DNA from: a virus
Direction: 5' to 3' (one strand)
DNA: 64,000 nucleotides
Virus record (IMG/VR): IMGVR_UViG_3300030108_006260
Location: 70,855-134,854 of that record
The notes beneath the pieces are model-generated. The model did no database searches, had not been told where the DNA came from, and saw only the letters and a list, made by a program, of their open reading frames with translations. Positions 37,048-46,186 of the stretch are shown here, piece after piece (within the stretch, counting starts at the first letter, position 1; each line of letters opens with the position of its first letter). The position numbers and the translations under genes are program-made.

Positions 37048-40000
37048 CTATACTGATTGACCGAAGAACTTACGGTCAACAGAGTATAGACCGAAGAGCC
37101 TCTTGATCGGGTATCTTCCATGCCAGAAATACTTGAAGTTATACAACGTTCTCTGGTCCTTAGCTCGGAACACCTCTACGTCAGAGTTGGGATCGAGGGG
37201 ACGGTCGTTACCTGCATCATCCTGGAAGGCTCCAATGATTCCGCGAGCAACAAGAGAGGCCAACTTTTCAACTAGGAAGCTCTGTATAATGGCCACACCT
37301 GCCTGCTCGGAAGGAGGAACAACACCAATAATAGCGCTGTCCATAGAGTCACGAATCTCTCGGGTAACAAACTGCTTCTGGTTGATAGCAACAGAAATCT
37401 CGTTGTTATCATCACTAGACCGGTCTACAGTAGTAGACTCTTCGATACGGAAAACAGGTGCGTCATCTGTACCTTGGTTACTAACCCAAATGATAGAAGC
37501 TGCGTTGAGCCTGAGTTCTTCGGGCTCCTCATACGTCTTCATAGAGTCAAACCCGAAGAGGTTCTTACGTAGAAGAGTCTCACCTGGATCATCGAACGAA
37601 GCATTTCGGCCAGCGATAGCCGCTGCAATGAAGGAACCGTCAAGTGTTACTTCAATAGCGGTTCCATCTGTTAGACTAATGGTCTTAGTAGCCTCAGTGT
37701 TTCCAACGAGGACACGAGTACCGTGTGCAGGGTTTTCTCCGAACACCTGAAGGGTCCTCTGAGAAAGGTACACTAGGGTGCCTGGAATGTTCCCATCGCC
37801 TATCTGAGTCCCGATTGGTGTACCCACCCAGAGAGCACGTTCACCACGCTCGAAGGGATCGTTCATCTTTTCGTTGTTCTCTAGGGATTTGGAAAGAGAT
37901 GCAAAGCTGTTAAGAACAGTAATGTCAGTTAGATCTCTTACGTCCTCGGTTGCCTCTATAGCATTGTTGATGTCTAAAGTAGAGATAACTCCGTCACCGT
38001 CCGAGTCATATGCCTGGGAGAAGTAGGCTCCGAACGCATTGTTGTCGTTAAGGATAAGCTCAGCAGCAATGAGTAGGTCGTTAGTAGTAGCGGACGGACC
38101 CAGTAGGTCCTGTGCTTCCTCAAAAGAGAATACCTTCTGTGGGGTGTTGTACAGGCTGGCCTCGCGAACGATGTTTGCCGTTACGTTGTACAGCGCGGAA
38201 GGAGAAGGCTCTCTACCGATATGCTCGTAGTAAACCTCAATCGGATTGGTAGGAGGGGTAGCAAAAGCAATGTAGGGCTGATTAGGGAAAGTGGAGAAGG
38301 ACGAAATCAGCGCGCCAGTAACAGTGTCTCGTATGTATAGAACCTGTGTGGCAATGTTATCAAGGACGATGTATCTAAGGCCCACTGTCCCTGTAATGAC
38401 GCCTAAAGTGTCAGTAAACAGCTGAGTAGGAATGTCGATTATTTCACTCTCTCGGGTAGTGAGAGACCAGTCGATTACATCCTCATTAACAGTGCTAAAT
38501 GTCCACTGATCATTGATAGCAAAACGGTTTGCAAGAGTAGACTGAGAACCTACGTTACGTAGCCATAGAGTTACGTTACCAGGAAGAGGAAGGCTTCCAG
38601 CGGGTCCTACACTCTGAACCAAATCAAACCCGCCCTCAGGGGTTCCTGTCTGATATTGAACTGTTACGGTGTTAGCGCTTCCAGAAGTACCTACAGCAGA
38701 AACATCAATAACATAATCCCTGTCGTCCTTTGCCGTAACAAAGAGACGGTCTGCCGTGGCCTGGAACCAGAAGGCATCGTTTACGGTAAAGTTACCTGTA
38801 CCGAAGTCAAAGGATAAGAGAACTCCGTTTCCAAGCGAAATGTTTTCGTTGGTAGTAGTTGCCTCATTGATAGTAAAGGTACGACTAGAACCGTTGTACT
38901 CAAGGTCAGGTACTTCTCCCCATGCTTGCCATACGAAACTTGCTGTACGAGAGCCGGGAGCACCTGCTGAAGCCGTGCAGACCAGTAGATATCTACGATT
39001 ACGGGTACCCGTATAGACGGCGTCTGCACGCAGGCTTGGAACACCAGTTCCTGCTGCACCCGATGCCATAGAAACGGACCATGAAGGCGACCCGGTACGG
39101 GTAAGAACACCATCTCCTACAGCAGAGAAGGAAGCATGTTGTTCAGTGTTTCCAAGGGCTGAGTCAAGCTCAATGGATGCAGGGCCTAGTCCCGTAACCT
39201 CGAAGACCTCACCTCCTACAATAGAGGAAGAATCGTCGTCTAGAATAAATTCTATAAGGTCACCTGTAACATCTGTGAACTCCACAGTAGTAACAGACCC
39301 TACTCCTCCAGTAAACTCTACGTCCGTTCCCAATCCAGCAGAAACGTTAGTACTGTGGAGAGGAAGCTGGGGCTGAGTACCTACTGCGGTTGGTCCCATA
39401 AGAGCGCTTGCTGCAATAGAAGCACCCGCAGCCACTTCTGGGAACGAAGCACCCGAATCCTGTATCACAGTAATAGTAGCAGGGATGTCTCCTGCCGCAG
39501 GCGCTCCTAGAGTAACTCTATATCGTCTGTTGTAGGGGTGAGCGGAACCAGAGGTTGATGCAACTCCCATAGCAGCAGGGGATACGACTCCAGACACGGG
39601 CCTGACGTACCCAGCGGAGGTGAATCCAGCAATAACCATGGGGGCTGTAGGAAACTGGGCGCTAGCTAGACCTAGGATTGCATTAGCCGTTCCCGCGTTT
39701 ACCTCAACCGCAGAAATACCAGGGTCATTGCTGTCTGACCGGATAGTAATGAAGTCGGTGGGACTCTCCACAGCCAATCCATCGGATGAAATAACTGCGT
39801 TTATGGCGGCAGCTACTAGTGCAGCAGTGGTATCTGTAGAGGCAAAGGTAACGGAGTAGTTTGTTCCATTGATGTCAAGGTCCAAAACCTCACCGCCGAC
39901 AAATGCGTAGGGAGCAGCGTTTGTTGTGGTAACCTGTGCGGGCTCAAACCCTACAGAAGTAGAAGAGGAGAACGCGTTAGACAGATCTGGCTCAGGATCT

Positions 40001-40527
40001 GTAGTAGCAACAGGCAAGTAATAGTGAACAAACTCCTCGTAAAGCTCCTGGTTCTCAGTATCCCCTACGAAGCGGATTTCTCTTACGTCATCAAAGGGAA
40101 GTTCATCCTGAATGGTACGGGACGTGGACTGGTAACTAAGAGTGTAGGTAGCACTAATGTCGAATGCTTCAGGAAGCAGAAGAATCTGGTTGAACACCCC
40201 AGAATCGGGGGTACTTTCAACGAAGCGCCACTTAGACGCAGGAACAATTCGACCAGTGCTGTCGAAAAGCTGAGCAATCGTCTGATCATTTAACGCAGGC
40301 TGAGCCAAGGTCACAAGGTGAGGGGAGGTACTCGGGAAAGGCACGAGTACGTCACTCAAGTAACTGCGGCGGAGGGGGGCGTTGAACACAGTACGCAGAC
40401 GGCTCCCCCTTCCTACACAGCAAGGAAGTCTAACAAATCCTGTGAGACCAGTGGGGGTTGGGCGATTAATCCTTCCGATGTAAACGCCGGGCTTTACAAC
40501 TCGGGTAGTGACTAGAACGTCTGGCAT
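37048..40527 (-). CDS. Tail sheath protein
   Basis: 1159 residues. The start, VVKPGVYIGRINRP, is the typical sheath N-terminus. The C-terminal 250 residues have sheath-like features (VNQKQFVTREIRDSMDSAI-type helix, LASLVARGIIGAFQD), ending with a strand of the kind that links neighbouring subunits. Large central insertions are beta-rich (Thr/Ser/Gly/Val) and may be surface domains, including DINGTNYSVTFASTDTT, similar to flagellin-like accessory domains. Longer than T4 gp18 (about 660), as in some jumbo phages. Contracts to drive the tube. GAGG precedes the ATG. Confidence 0.82.
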   Translation of the reverse strand: MPDVLVTTRVVKPGVYIGRINRPTPTGLTGFVRLPCCVGRGSRLRTVFNAPLRRSYLSDVLVPFPSTSPHLVTLAQPALNDQTIAQLFDSTGRIVPASKWRFVESTPDSGVFNQILLLPEAFDISATYTLSYQSTSRTIQDELPFDDVREIRFVGDTENQELYEEFVHYYLPVATTDPEPDLSNAFSSSTSVGFEPAQVTTTNAAPYAFVGGEVLDLDINGTNYSVTFASTDTTAALVAAAINAVISSDGLAVESPTDFITIRSDSNDPGISAVEVNAGTANAILGLASAQFPTAPMVIAGFTSAGYVRPVSGVVSPAAMGVASTSGSAHPYNRRYRVTLGAPAAGDIPATITVIQDSGASFPEVAAGASIAASALMGPTAVGTQPQLPLHSTNVSAGLGTDVEFTGGVGSVTTVEFTDVTGDLIEFILDDDSSSIVGGEVFEVTGLGPASIELDSALGNTEQHASFSAVGDGVLTRTGSPSWSVSMASGAAGTGVPSLRADAVYTGTRNRRYLLVCTASAGAPGSRTASFVWQAWGEVPDLEYNGSSRTFTINEATTTNENISLGNGVLLSFDFGTGNFTVNDAFWFQATADRLFVTAKDDRDYVIDVSAVGTSGSANTVTVQYQTGTPEGGFDLVQSVGPAGSLPLPGNVTLWLRNVGSQSTLANRFAINDQWTFSTVNEDVIDWSLTTRESEIIDIPTQLFTDTLGVITGTVGLRYIVLDNIATQVLYIRDTVTGALISSFSTFPNQPYIAFATPPTNPIEVYYEHIGREPSPSALYNVTANIVREASLYNTPQKVFSFEEAQDLLGPSATTNDLLIAAELILNDNNAFGAYFSQAYDSDGDGVISTLDINNAIEATEDVRDLTDITVLNSFASLSKSLENNEKMNDPFERGERALWVGTPIGTQIGDGNIPGTLVYLSQRTLQVFGENPAHGTRVLVGNTEATKTISLTDGTAIEVTLDGSFIAAAIAGRNASFDDPGETLLRKNLFGFDSMKTYEEPEELRLNAASIIWVSNQGTDDAPVFRIEESTTVDRSSDDNNEISVAINQKQFVTREIRDSMDSAIIGVVPPSEQAGVAIIQSFLVEKLASLVARGIIGAFQDDAGNDRPLDPNSDVEVFRAKDQRTLYNFKYFWHGRYPIKRLFGLYSVDRKFFGQSV

Positions 40528-40660
40528 GTTTTACCTCAGGTGCACACTCAGTAGAACTGTAGATGCACGTGGTTTTAGAATAAAAAGAGTAAGCTAAGCT
40601 AAGAAAGTTTAGTAAGATATATGGTCAGTGAGACCAATGGTGACACAGACCGGCAAAAGC

Positions 40661-41143
40661 TTAGGAGTCTAACTCAAGAGCGATATTATCTAGAGCATCC
40701 TCTTCTGAAAGAGAAGGGTCAGTGGCGTCGGAAGGATCAGGTGAGTCTTGTCCCTCCTCTGTGGACATATCCGAGTTTCCTTCAGGGTCCATCCTGTTCG
40801 CCGCCATGTCCCGGAGCTTCATATAAAACTCGTGAAGCTCTCTTTCGTGCTTTTCTGCTGAAGAAATGAGCTTCTTAACCATTTTGACCTGCTCGGAGTC
40901 AGCTCCGTAAGTATCAATAAAGATATAAGCAAGGTTCTGACCACGGTTGTTATTCCACCAGTTCAGGAAGTCAGGCCAGCTCTCAATTTCAATCTGGTCT
41001 CCCTTAGCAGCGTGACGCTGGCGCTGGAGATTTGCCCGGACTTCACGGGCTATAGCTGTAGCAGAGTAACTGAGGTCGTCTTGTCCTCGTCGCTCGCACT
41101 CACTAGCCAATTTCATCAGTCCAGATAGGATCTTGTTACTCAT
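40661..41143 (-). CDS. Hypothetical protein with acidic tail
   Basis: 160 residues from the ATG at 41143 (a TTG lies 12 bases upstream). The N-terminal LSGLMKLASECERRGQDDLSYSATAI has the same two-helix pattern as units in the 30631 acidic protein. The C-terminus is acidic and Ser/Asp-rich. Likely a virion protein, transcribed ahead of the sheath. No motif seen. Confidence 0.65.
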   Translation of the reverse strand: MSNKILSGLMKLASECERRGQDDLSYSATAIAREVRANLQRQRHAAKGDQIEIESWPDFLNWWNNNRGQNLAYIFIDTYGADSEQVKMVKKLISSAEKHERELHEFYMKLRDMAANRMDPEGNSDMSTEEGQDSPDPSDATDPSLSEEDALDNIALELDS

Positions 41144-41224
41144 AGAAAAACTCAATAATAAAAATAGGTCAAAAGGGGCAAAAGTAGATAAGTATTATGC
41201 TTTATAGCAAGAATATGTACATGT

Positions 41225-41263
41225 AAAAAAAGTTAGTAACTACTAAACCTAGCAGTTACTAAC
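41225..41263 (-). terminator. Rho-independent terminator
   Basis: 10-bp perfect stem gttagtaact/agttactaac followed on the minus strand by seven Ts. Ends the methyltransferase/membrane-protein transcript. A possible -10 (CATAAT) about 40 bases further on may restart transcription toward the sheath. Confidence 0.9.
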
Positions 41264-41276
41264 TTCTGAAAAAGAT

Positions 41277-41948
41277 TTACATGGGGCGTTCGAACTCTCC
41301 CTCAGGAGTATTCAAGTCATCTTCCCTCTGTTCTTCCCTGAGTTGATACCAGCTCTGGCCGTTGCCAAATAGGTTTGTCTGAGAGTAGGCAGACCGCTCG
41401 TGCTCTGAATCCCTATAGGCAATATCAACAAAGAGATGTCGCATGAAGGAAAAGAATCTCTTGTGTTTCTTTCCTTCCTGTGGATATCTAGCGTTATGGC
41501 CGAACCTAAGAAGAGCAGTAATGAAGTTAGTTACCTGCCAGAAACCACCAGATAGCCATATAACAGCGCCTAGTCCCCAGTCTCCTGTGTGGTAGGTGAC
41601 GTAGCATCCGAGTAAGAAGCTAAGGAACATGTTATCCTCGACCTGCCACACGTGAATTCTTTCGTGCTTTTCAAGTCTTTCGTCTAACGAGTCCTGTGCG
41701 TCGCGGGAGCCCGGGTAGAAAATAACAGCTCTTCCTATGGTTGTGCTATACTTCCAAAACTTAGCAAACCATGGACGCCACTCAGCCGTAACAATGCCCG
41801 CATCTTCCCAACGAAGAGTTCTGTAGTCTGCGGTCCAGAAAAGAAAGCAGTTCAAGACGGCCCAAAGCCAACCTAATAGAGACCAGGGAGCCGTAAAGGC
41901 AAACCGGATCCATGCCATAACTAAACGTGTCATATTTCCTCTGTTCAT
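41277..41948 (-). CDS. Membrane protein with HExxH motif
   Basis: 223 residues. Hydrophobic segments at about 10-38 and 108-145 flank a soluble stretch holding EKHERIHVWQ (HERIH about 93-97), a zincin signature. The rest is polar. Could be a membrane-linked metalloprotease acting on the envelope, or a motif by chance in an unknown family. An ATGA overlap with the methyltransferase gives one start; an ATG five codons in has a better ribosome site (GAGG). Confidence 0.6.
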   Translation of the reverse strand: MNRGNMTRLVMAWIRFAFTAPWSLLGWLWAVLNCFLFWTADYRTLRWEDAGIVTAEWRPWFAKFWKYSTTIGRAVIFYPGSRDAQDSLDERLEKHERIHVWQVEDNMFLSFLLGCYVTYHTGDWGLGAVIWLSGGFWQVTNFITALLRFGHNARYPQEGKKHKRFFSFMRHLFVDIAYRDSEHERSAYSQTNLFGNGQSWYQLREEQREDDLNTPEGEFERPM

Positions 41949-42799
41949 AACGTGTGATATTCTACCGGGGCAGGTAAACCGGATTCGTACTTAGCTAACC
42001 TTTCCTGAGTCACCTTTAAAGACTCTGGGTTCTTATCAACCAAAATAAACTCTCTGCCAAGCCTAACAGCAGCCTCGCCTGTGGACCCGCTTCCTGCGAA
42101 TGGGTCCAAAATTACACCAGAAGGGGGACTGCTAGCTTTTATTATTCTCTCTATGATTCCTAGAGGCTTTTGTGTCGGGTACCCTGTTTTCTCTTTTCCT
42201 GTAGGGGATACAATCGTATGCCACCAGCAAGAAGTTACCTTCTTGCCTCTTTCTGCTTTTTCCTTAGATACCATGCCAGGTGCCATGTAAGGAATCCTCG
42301 CAACTTCTTCGTCGTTCCAGTAGTACTTAGATTTATCCTTTACCCAAAAAAGAATATTATCATGCTTAGCAGGCCATCTTGTTTTTGGTTTTCCGCCATA
42401 ATCATACGCCCAGATGATCTCATTTAGGAAGTTCTCTCTCCCAAAGATAAAGTCTCCCAAAATACGAGCATACGGGGATTCACGATAGTCTAAGTGGAGA
42501 TAAAAAGATCCTGTTGGCTTTAGAACACGGTGAATCTCTGCTATTCTAGGAGCAATAAAAGACTCGAAATCAGAAAAACTATCGTCGTAGCTAAGAGCCT
42601 CACTTACGCTAGTTACTTTGTACTTTTTATCCTGAAATCCCGTCTGAGTTCCAGTGGATGACTGCACGGCTTTCTTGTTCTGACGAACCCTCTTCTTACC
42701 TGTGTTAAATGGAGGATCCGTGTACACAAGGTCTACGGAGTTGTCCGGTATAGATTTAAGAGCTACAAGATTGTCGGATAGATAAAACTTATTTGTCAT
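41945..42799 (-). CDS. DNA adenine-type methyltransferase
   Basis: 284 residues from the ATG at 42799 (TAATG overlap). Catalytic motif IV is YTDPPFNTG (about 26-34). The SAM-binding motif I, LDPFAGSGSTGEAA, lies near the C-terminus (about 235), so the motif order is that of beta-class N6-adenine or N4-cytosine methyltransferases. It may protect phage DNA from host restriction. No nuclease partner is next to it. The longer frame start would overlap the previous gene by 27 bases and is not favoured. Confidence 0.92.
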   Translation of the reverse strand: MTNKFYLSDNLVALKSIPDNSVDLVYTDPPFNTGKKRVRQNKKAVQSSTGTQTGFQDKKYKVTSVSEALSYDDSFSDFESFIAPRIAEIHRVLKPTGSFYLHLDYRESPYARILGDFIFGRENFLNEIIWAYDYGGKPKTRWPAKHDNILFWVKDKSKYYWNDEEVARIPYMAPGMVSKEKAERGKKVTSCWWHTIVSPTGKEKTGYPTQKPLGIIERIIKASSPPSGVILDPFAGSGSTGEAAVRLGREFILVDKNPESLKVTQERLAKYESGLPAPVEYHTL

Positions 42800-43920
42800 T
42801 ATGAAAGTGTCACTTGTACTTCCCATGTTCGAATGGGGGAAGGTCCGTTAGGTGTTCTAGAGTCCATTAGGTGAACCTTAAATATTCCCGGCCTACGTGG
42901 AACTATGGAACATGTAGTTACATCAATCAGTGCAATACGAGGGTTATCACTAACAAAATATCCCCAAGCAGGCATCCAATCGAGTTCAATAGGTGTGTTT
43001 TGGTTTATCTTTACACTCTCAGGAACTCGAATTGCGTCCAGAGTAGGAGAAGAAGTAGCTAGTGGAACACACTTTCCGTCCGAAGTCCTGAATCCCATAG
43101 GATCCACTCCCATGTACTGATCGCTTATCTGGTAGTTCAGAGATAGCCTGTCGGCGGTTCCGGCTCCAACACCTACGCTTATGGGTTTACCGTCAGCTAG
43201 CCTATTAGCCTGTACCTGCCTGTCAAATATGACAGCAGATATTCCCTCAAAGACCATCTCTAGGGACAAGGTGGCCGTCCAGAAGGAGTCTTTAGGGTCG
43301 TCTGTTACGTTCCTACGCTCAAGACCAGAAGAGGTCTCTGTTAGGGGTATACGTACTTCCCATTTATCTTCAGGTCTGTCGGATCTAATAACGTGACCCT
43401 TGTTAAGGTGAGTAAGTACTCCGAATATGTATTCTAAAGCATCACGCAAGTCACTACAGGTAGTAGCATCCATTGATGCAATCTGTAGTTCAATGGGAAC
43501 TGTGGCCAACATGGATAGTTCTACCTGAGACAGTGAATCATTAATCTGACGAGAATCTGTTATTCCACCCAGACCCGTAGTCTCTCTTGAAAATCCAGTG
43601 TCAACTATCAATATAGCCGGAAGCTTTTGGCGTAGCTCTGTCCAGTACCTCTCTAACTGGACCTGATAAATAGTAGGATCCTCGTTATCCCTAGGACCAG
43701 ATATACGAGTCTCGTAGTTGACAGTGAACCCGGCTGTAAGGGTTAACTGCTCCCGGTGGACTCCTCTAGGGTCAAAATACCTACCAAGATAGGACTGTAG
43801 CGCGGACTTAATGGTCTCTGTGACCCTAGCCTCTGCTGTCCTAGCTATCTTTTCTTTCTTGGTCCTAGGTATGTTTGAGAATATGAATTCTTCGGGCTTT
43901 TCTATAGGGTCTTCTGCCAT
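42799..43920 (-). CDS. Hypothetical virion protein
   Basis: 373 residues. A helical, basic N-terminus is followed by beta-rich sequence and a C-terminal domain (about 285-373, RVPESVKINQNTPIELDWMP...HLMDSRTPNG) shaped like an Ig/BIG fold. Upstream of the sheath, so it may be a neck, tail-terminator or baseplate protein. No family recognised. Confidence 0.65.
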   Translation of the reverse strand: MAEDPIEKPEEFIFSNIPRTKKEKIARTAEARVTETIKSALQSYLGRYFDPRGVHREQLTLTAGFTVNYETRISGPRDNEDPTIYQVQLERYWTELRQKLPAILIVDTGFSRETTGLGGITDSRQINDSLSQVELSMLATVPIELQIASMDATTCSDLRDALEYIFGVLTHLNKGHVIRSDRPEDKWEVRIPLTETSSGLERRNVTDDPKDSFWTATLSLEMVFEGISAVIFDRQVQANRLADGKPISVGVGAGTADRLSLNYQISDQYMGVDPMGFRTSDGKCVPLATSSPTLDAIRVPESVKINQNTPIELDWMPAWGYFVSDNPRIALIDVTTCSIVPRRPGIFKVHLMDSRTPNGPSPIRTWEVQVTLS

Positions 43921-43941
43921 GTTCCCAAATAACCTAAGTTA

Positions 43942-44379
43942 TTAATCTTGGGTAGCAGACTCCAGCAGCGATGAAAAGTCATCAGGAGACTCGACATCAT
44001 CTGCGGACTTGGCAAAAGAAAGATATCCAACCATGTCGTGTACGGAGATGTAGGAAGCGTGACCCTTGTTACCTGGGTGATTAATCACAAAGTGATTAAG
44101 GTCTGGGTAATCCACCACTAGCTTTCTGCACATCTTCAGGAGTGATTGCTGAAGAACAGAACCGTCGTCCCGGTACCTTCTTGTCAACTCGTACACTTTA
44201 GAAGCTGCATCAGGGTTCCTAAGCCAGCAAAACCTCTCTGCTGCCTCCTTGCTGGTGAAGAGCAAAACACCTCGGTTACCTGTAGTAACATCAAGTTCGA
44301 CGGCAGGAATATGGTCTGCATTATCGGTTCTAATGGTCCAGAGCGACCCATCCAGATTTAGTTTATTTTTACTGTCCAT
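43942..44379 (-). CDS. Hypothetical protein
   Basis: Unrecognised 145-residue soluble alpha/beta protein. GGAG precedes the ATG by about nine bases. Three bases from the lytic transglycosylase gene. Confidence 0.65.
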   Translation of the reverse strand: MDSKNKLNLDGSLWTIRTDNADHIPAVELDVTTGNRGVLLFTSKEAAERFCWLRNPDAASKVYELTRRYRDDGSVLQQSLLKMCRKLVVDYPDLNHFVINHPGNKGHASYISVHDMVGYLSFAKSADDVESPDDFSSLLESATQD

Positions 44380-44382
44380 GAC

Positions 44383-45141
44383 TTAGTTCTCCCGTACAGC
44401 AGGAGTAACTCCTGCCCACCTAACAAGGTTCTGATACCACCTTTTTACATTAGAGTAATAGCGATAGTTAAACCACCTTCCTCCAGTATTGTGAGCAACC
44501 CAGTAAGCTTTATCACACCCAAGGCGGTAGTTGATAGTGGTACCAGAACGGGTCTGGTATGTTCCGGTGAATCTCGGCACGGAATCACAGACGTCCAAGT
44601 AGGAAATCATAGAGTCAGCTAGTAGAGATATATTTTGTTCTGCATCTAATAGGTCAGAAGGGGAGTCCAGGTTTGAGGATAAAACTCCTGGCCATCTAAA
44701 CTGGGAGAGACCAGCATCAATGGAGAAAGATCCCAGTCTTCGACGTAGGCCAGGACTCTCAAGTACTCTCACAATGTCAGATTCCCTTACACCACGATTA
44801 TGCCTACGTCTGTAGTAGTCTCTGATCTCTCTGTGCAAGGAAGTAGCACACCGATTAAAGCTACTTTCCTGTGCTACAATAGCTGCTCCCATGAACGGGT
44901 CAAACCTTCCATCCCTGTGATACTCTTCTACTAGAAACTGGGCATATTCCCTTGCTCTGGATAGTGCCTCCTCTCCCCGAATAAAAGAGCCGCACTCCCT
45001 CCACCTGAGAGTGCCGCTTGCGCCTGTCTTAGCCCTGTATATGGAAGAAGTTAGCGTATCTACGCTAACATAAGGAAGGGACTGGGAATAGGCGGTGGAG
45101 GACGTACCAACGACAAAAATTACTATAAGTGAACGAATCAT
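44383..45141 (-). CDS. Exported lytic transglycosylase (SLT-like)
   Basis: 252 residues. Signal peptide MIRSLIVIFVVGTSSTAYSQ. The SLT fold is indicated by MGAAIVAQESSFN (catalytic E92) and DAGLSQFRWPG, matching the usual ES-S-F and GLMQ blocks, with an aromatic C-terminal part. It would cut peptidoglycan from the periplasm. Could be the lysis enzyme or a DNA-entry enzyme; the signal peptide favours lysis or remodelling by the Sec route. Confidence 0.82.
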   Translation of the reverse strand: MIRSLIVIFVVGTSSTAYSQSLPYVSVDTLTSSIYRAKTGASGTLRWRECGSFIRGEEALSRAREYAQFLVEEYHRDGRFDPFMGAAIVAQESSFNRCATSLHREIRDYYRRRHNRGVRESDIVRVLESPGLRRRLGSFSIDAGLSQFRWPGVLSSNLDSPSDLLDAEQNISLLADSMISYLDVCDSVPRFTGTYQTRSGTTINYRLGCDKAYWVAHNTGGRWFNYRYYSNVKRWYQNLVRWAGVTPAVREN

Positions 45142-45143
45142 AA

Positions 45144-46181
45144 TTAGCTATAAAATGAAGAAACAGAATGGCATAGAAAGAATTTATTACCTTCTTCTAC
45201 AATCTCTATGCATGCGTCGGAACCTTGATCTAGATTTAAAGGGGTTCCTGTTTTAGGACATAGGTAATCTTGCTCCTCTGCCTGCCTTAGTATGGAGGAG
45301 GGGGAAGCAAAAGGGAACCTGGACGACAGACGAGAATAACTATCGCTGGGCTCGTACTTCCCTGGTAGCGACGGTTTCCCCGGAAAATCAGAAGGAATTC
45401 TAACGGTGTCAGCAGCAGAATTAAACCTGATACCGTAGTAATAGGATAGGTCGTGAAATGCGCCTTTTCTTCCTAGTGCTCGGTCACACTGTTCTGCTGT
45501 AACTGACCCATTCTCGTACATGGACTTTACCTTGCACCACCTATGGTAGTCGTAAGACCTAGCCTCGTTAAAAAGACCATGTGAAACTAGTCTAGATACT
45601 TTGTCTTGTAGAGAAAACCGGTCAGTAAGAGTGCCCAGATAAAGATCTGGAAGAATCTTTAGGGACTCTTGTTCAGATGGGTGAAGGTCTTTTGAGGAAT
45701 CCTCATCAAGACCTAGTCTCATGATCCTTATTACTCTTCCTCCAAGGGACCGAATAAAACTCTCCTCGTTTAAAAATCTCAAATCTGGTACCAGTACGTT
45801 ATCCTTACCCTCAATGGAAGACTTAATTTGATCGAACCAAAAAGAGTCACGAGAAGACCTCACATACTCCGTTCCGAAAAATTGTAGGATCTCTCTTGGG
45901 GACCTGGCTATCTTGTTCTGAGGGTATATCTGTATCCCTGTTACCCTTGACATAGAGTCACAGTAGTCATCCATGGAAACGGGGTCCAGGGACTCCACTT
46001 TTCCTTCCTGTGTGTACACCTGATCCTTCGTTAGACCAAATATTTCCATAGCCATGATTTTCAGGGAGCCAGCAAAGTGATCTACGTACCAAGAAACGTC
46101 AGGGTTTGCATTGCAAACTAGCTGAGCGAAAGTGTCCTTGCCGTGTCCCTTGAATCCGGCTATCCCATAGAGTAACCCCAT
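45144..46181 (-). CDS. Deoxynucleoside monophosphate kinase (T4 gp1-like)
   Basis: 345 residues from the ATG at 46181 (AGGGA upstream; an upstream TTG is not favoured). P-loop GFKGHGKDTFA (residues 8-18 of this start), REILQFFGTEYVR and VPDLRFLNE match the phage dNMP kinase family, which makes dNDPs for DNA synthesis. The family is usually about 240 residues. Here about 100 extra residues end in a zinc-like cluster (LCPKTGTPLNLD...FFLCH) of unknown purpose. Confidence 0.85.
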   Translation of the reverse strand: MGLLYGIAGFKGHGKDTFAQLVCNANPDVSWYVDHFAGSLKIMAMEIFGLTKDQVYTQEGKVESLDPVSMDDYCDSMSRVTGIQIYPQNKIARSPREILQFFGTEYVRSSRDSFWFDQIKSSIEGKDNVLVPDLRFLNEESFIRSLGGRVIRIMRLGLDEDSSKDLHPSEQESLKILPDLYLGTLTDRFSLQDKVSRLVSHGLFNEARSYDYHRWCKVKSMYENGSVTAEQCDRALGRKGAFHDLSYYYGIRFNSAADTVRIPSDFPGKPSLPGKYEPSDSYSRLSSRFPFASPSSILRQAEEQDYLCPKTGTPLNLDQGSDACIEIVEEGNKFFLCHSVSSFYS

Positions 46182-46186
46182 AACTA

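Noticed and set aside
37103-40515. Plus-strand ORFs opposite the tail sheath gene
   Set aside because: All are antisense to a continuous 1159-codon sheath frame and have no independent support.
41945-42826. Longer start for the methyltransferase at 42826
   Set aside because: Would overlap the previous gene by 27 bases. The ATG at 42799 forms a TAATG overlap and keeps all motifs.
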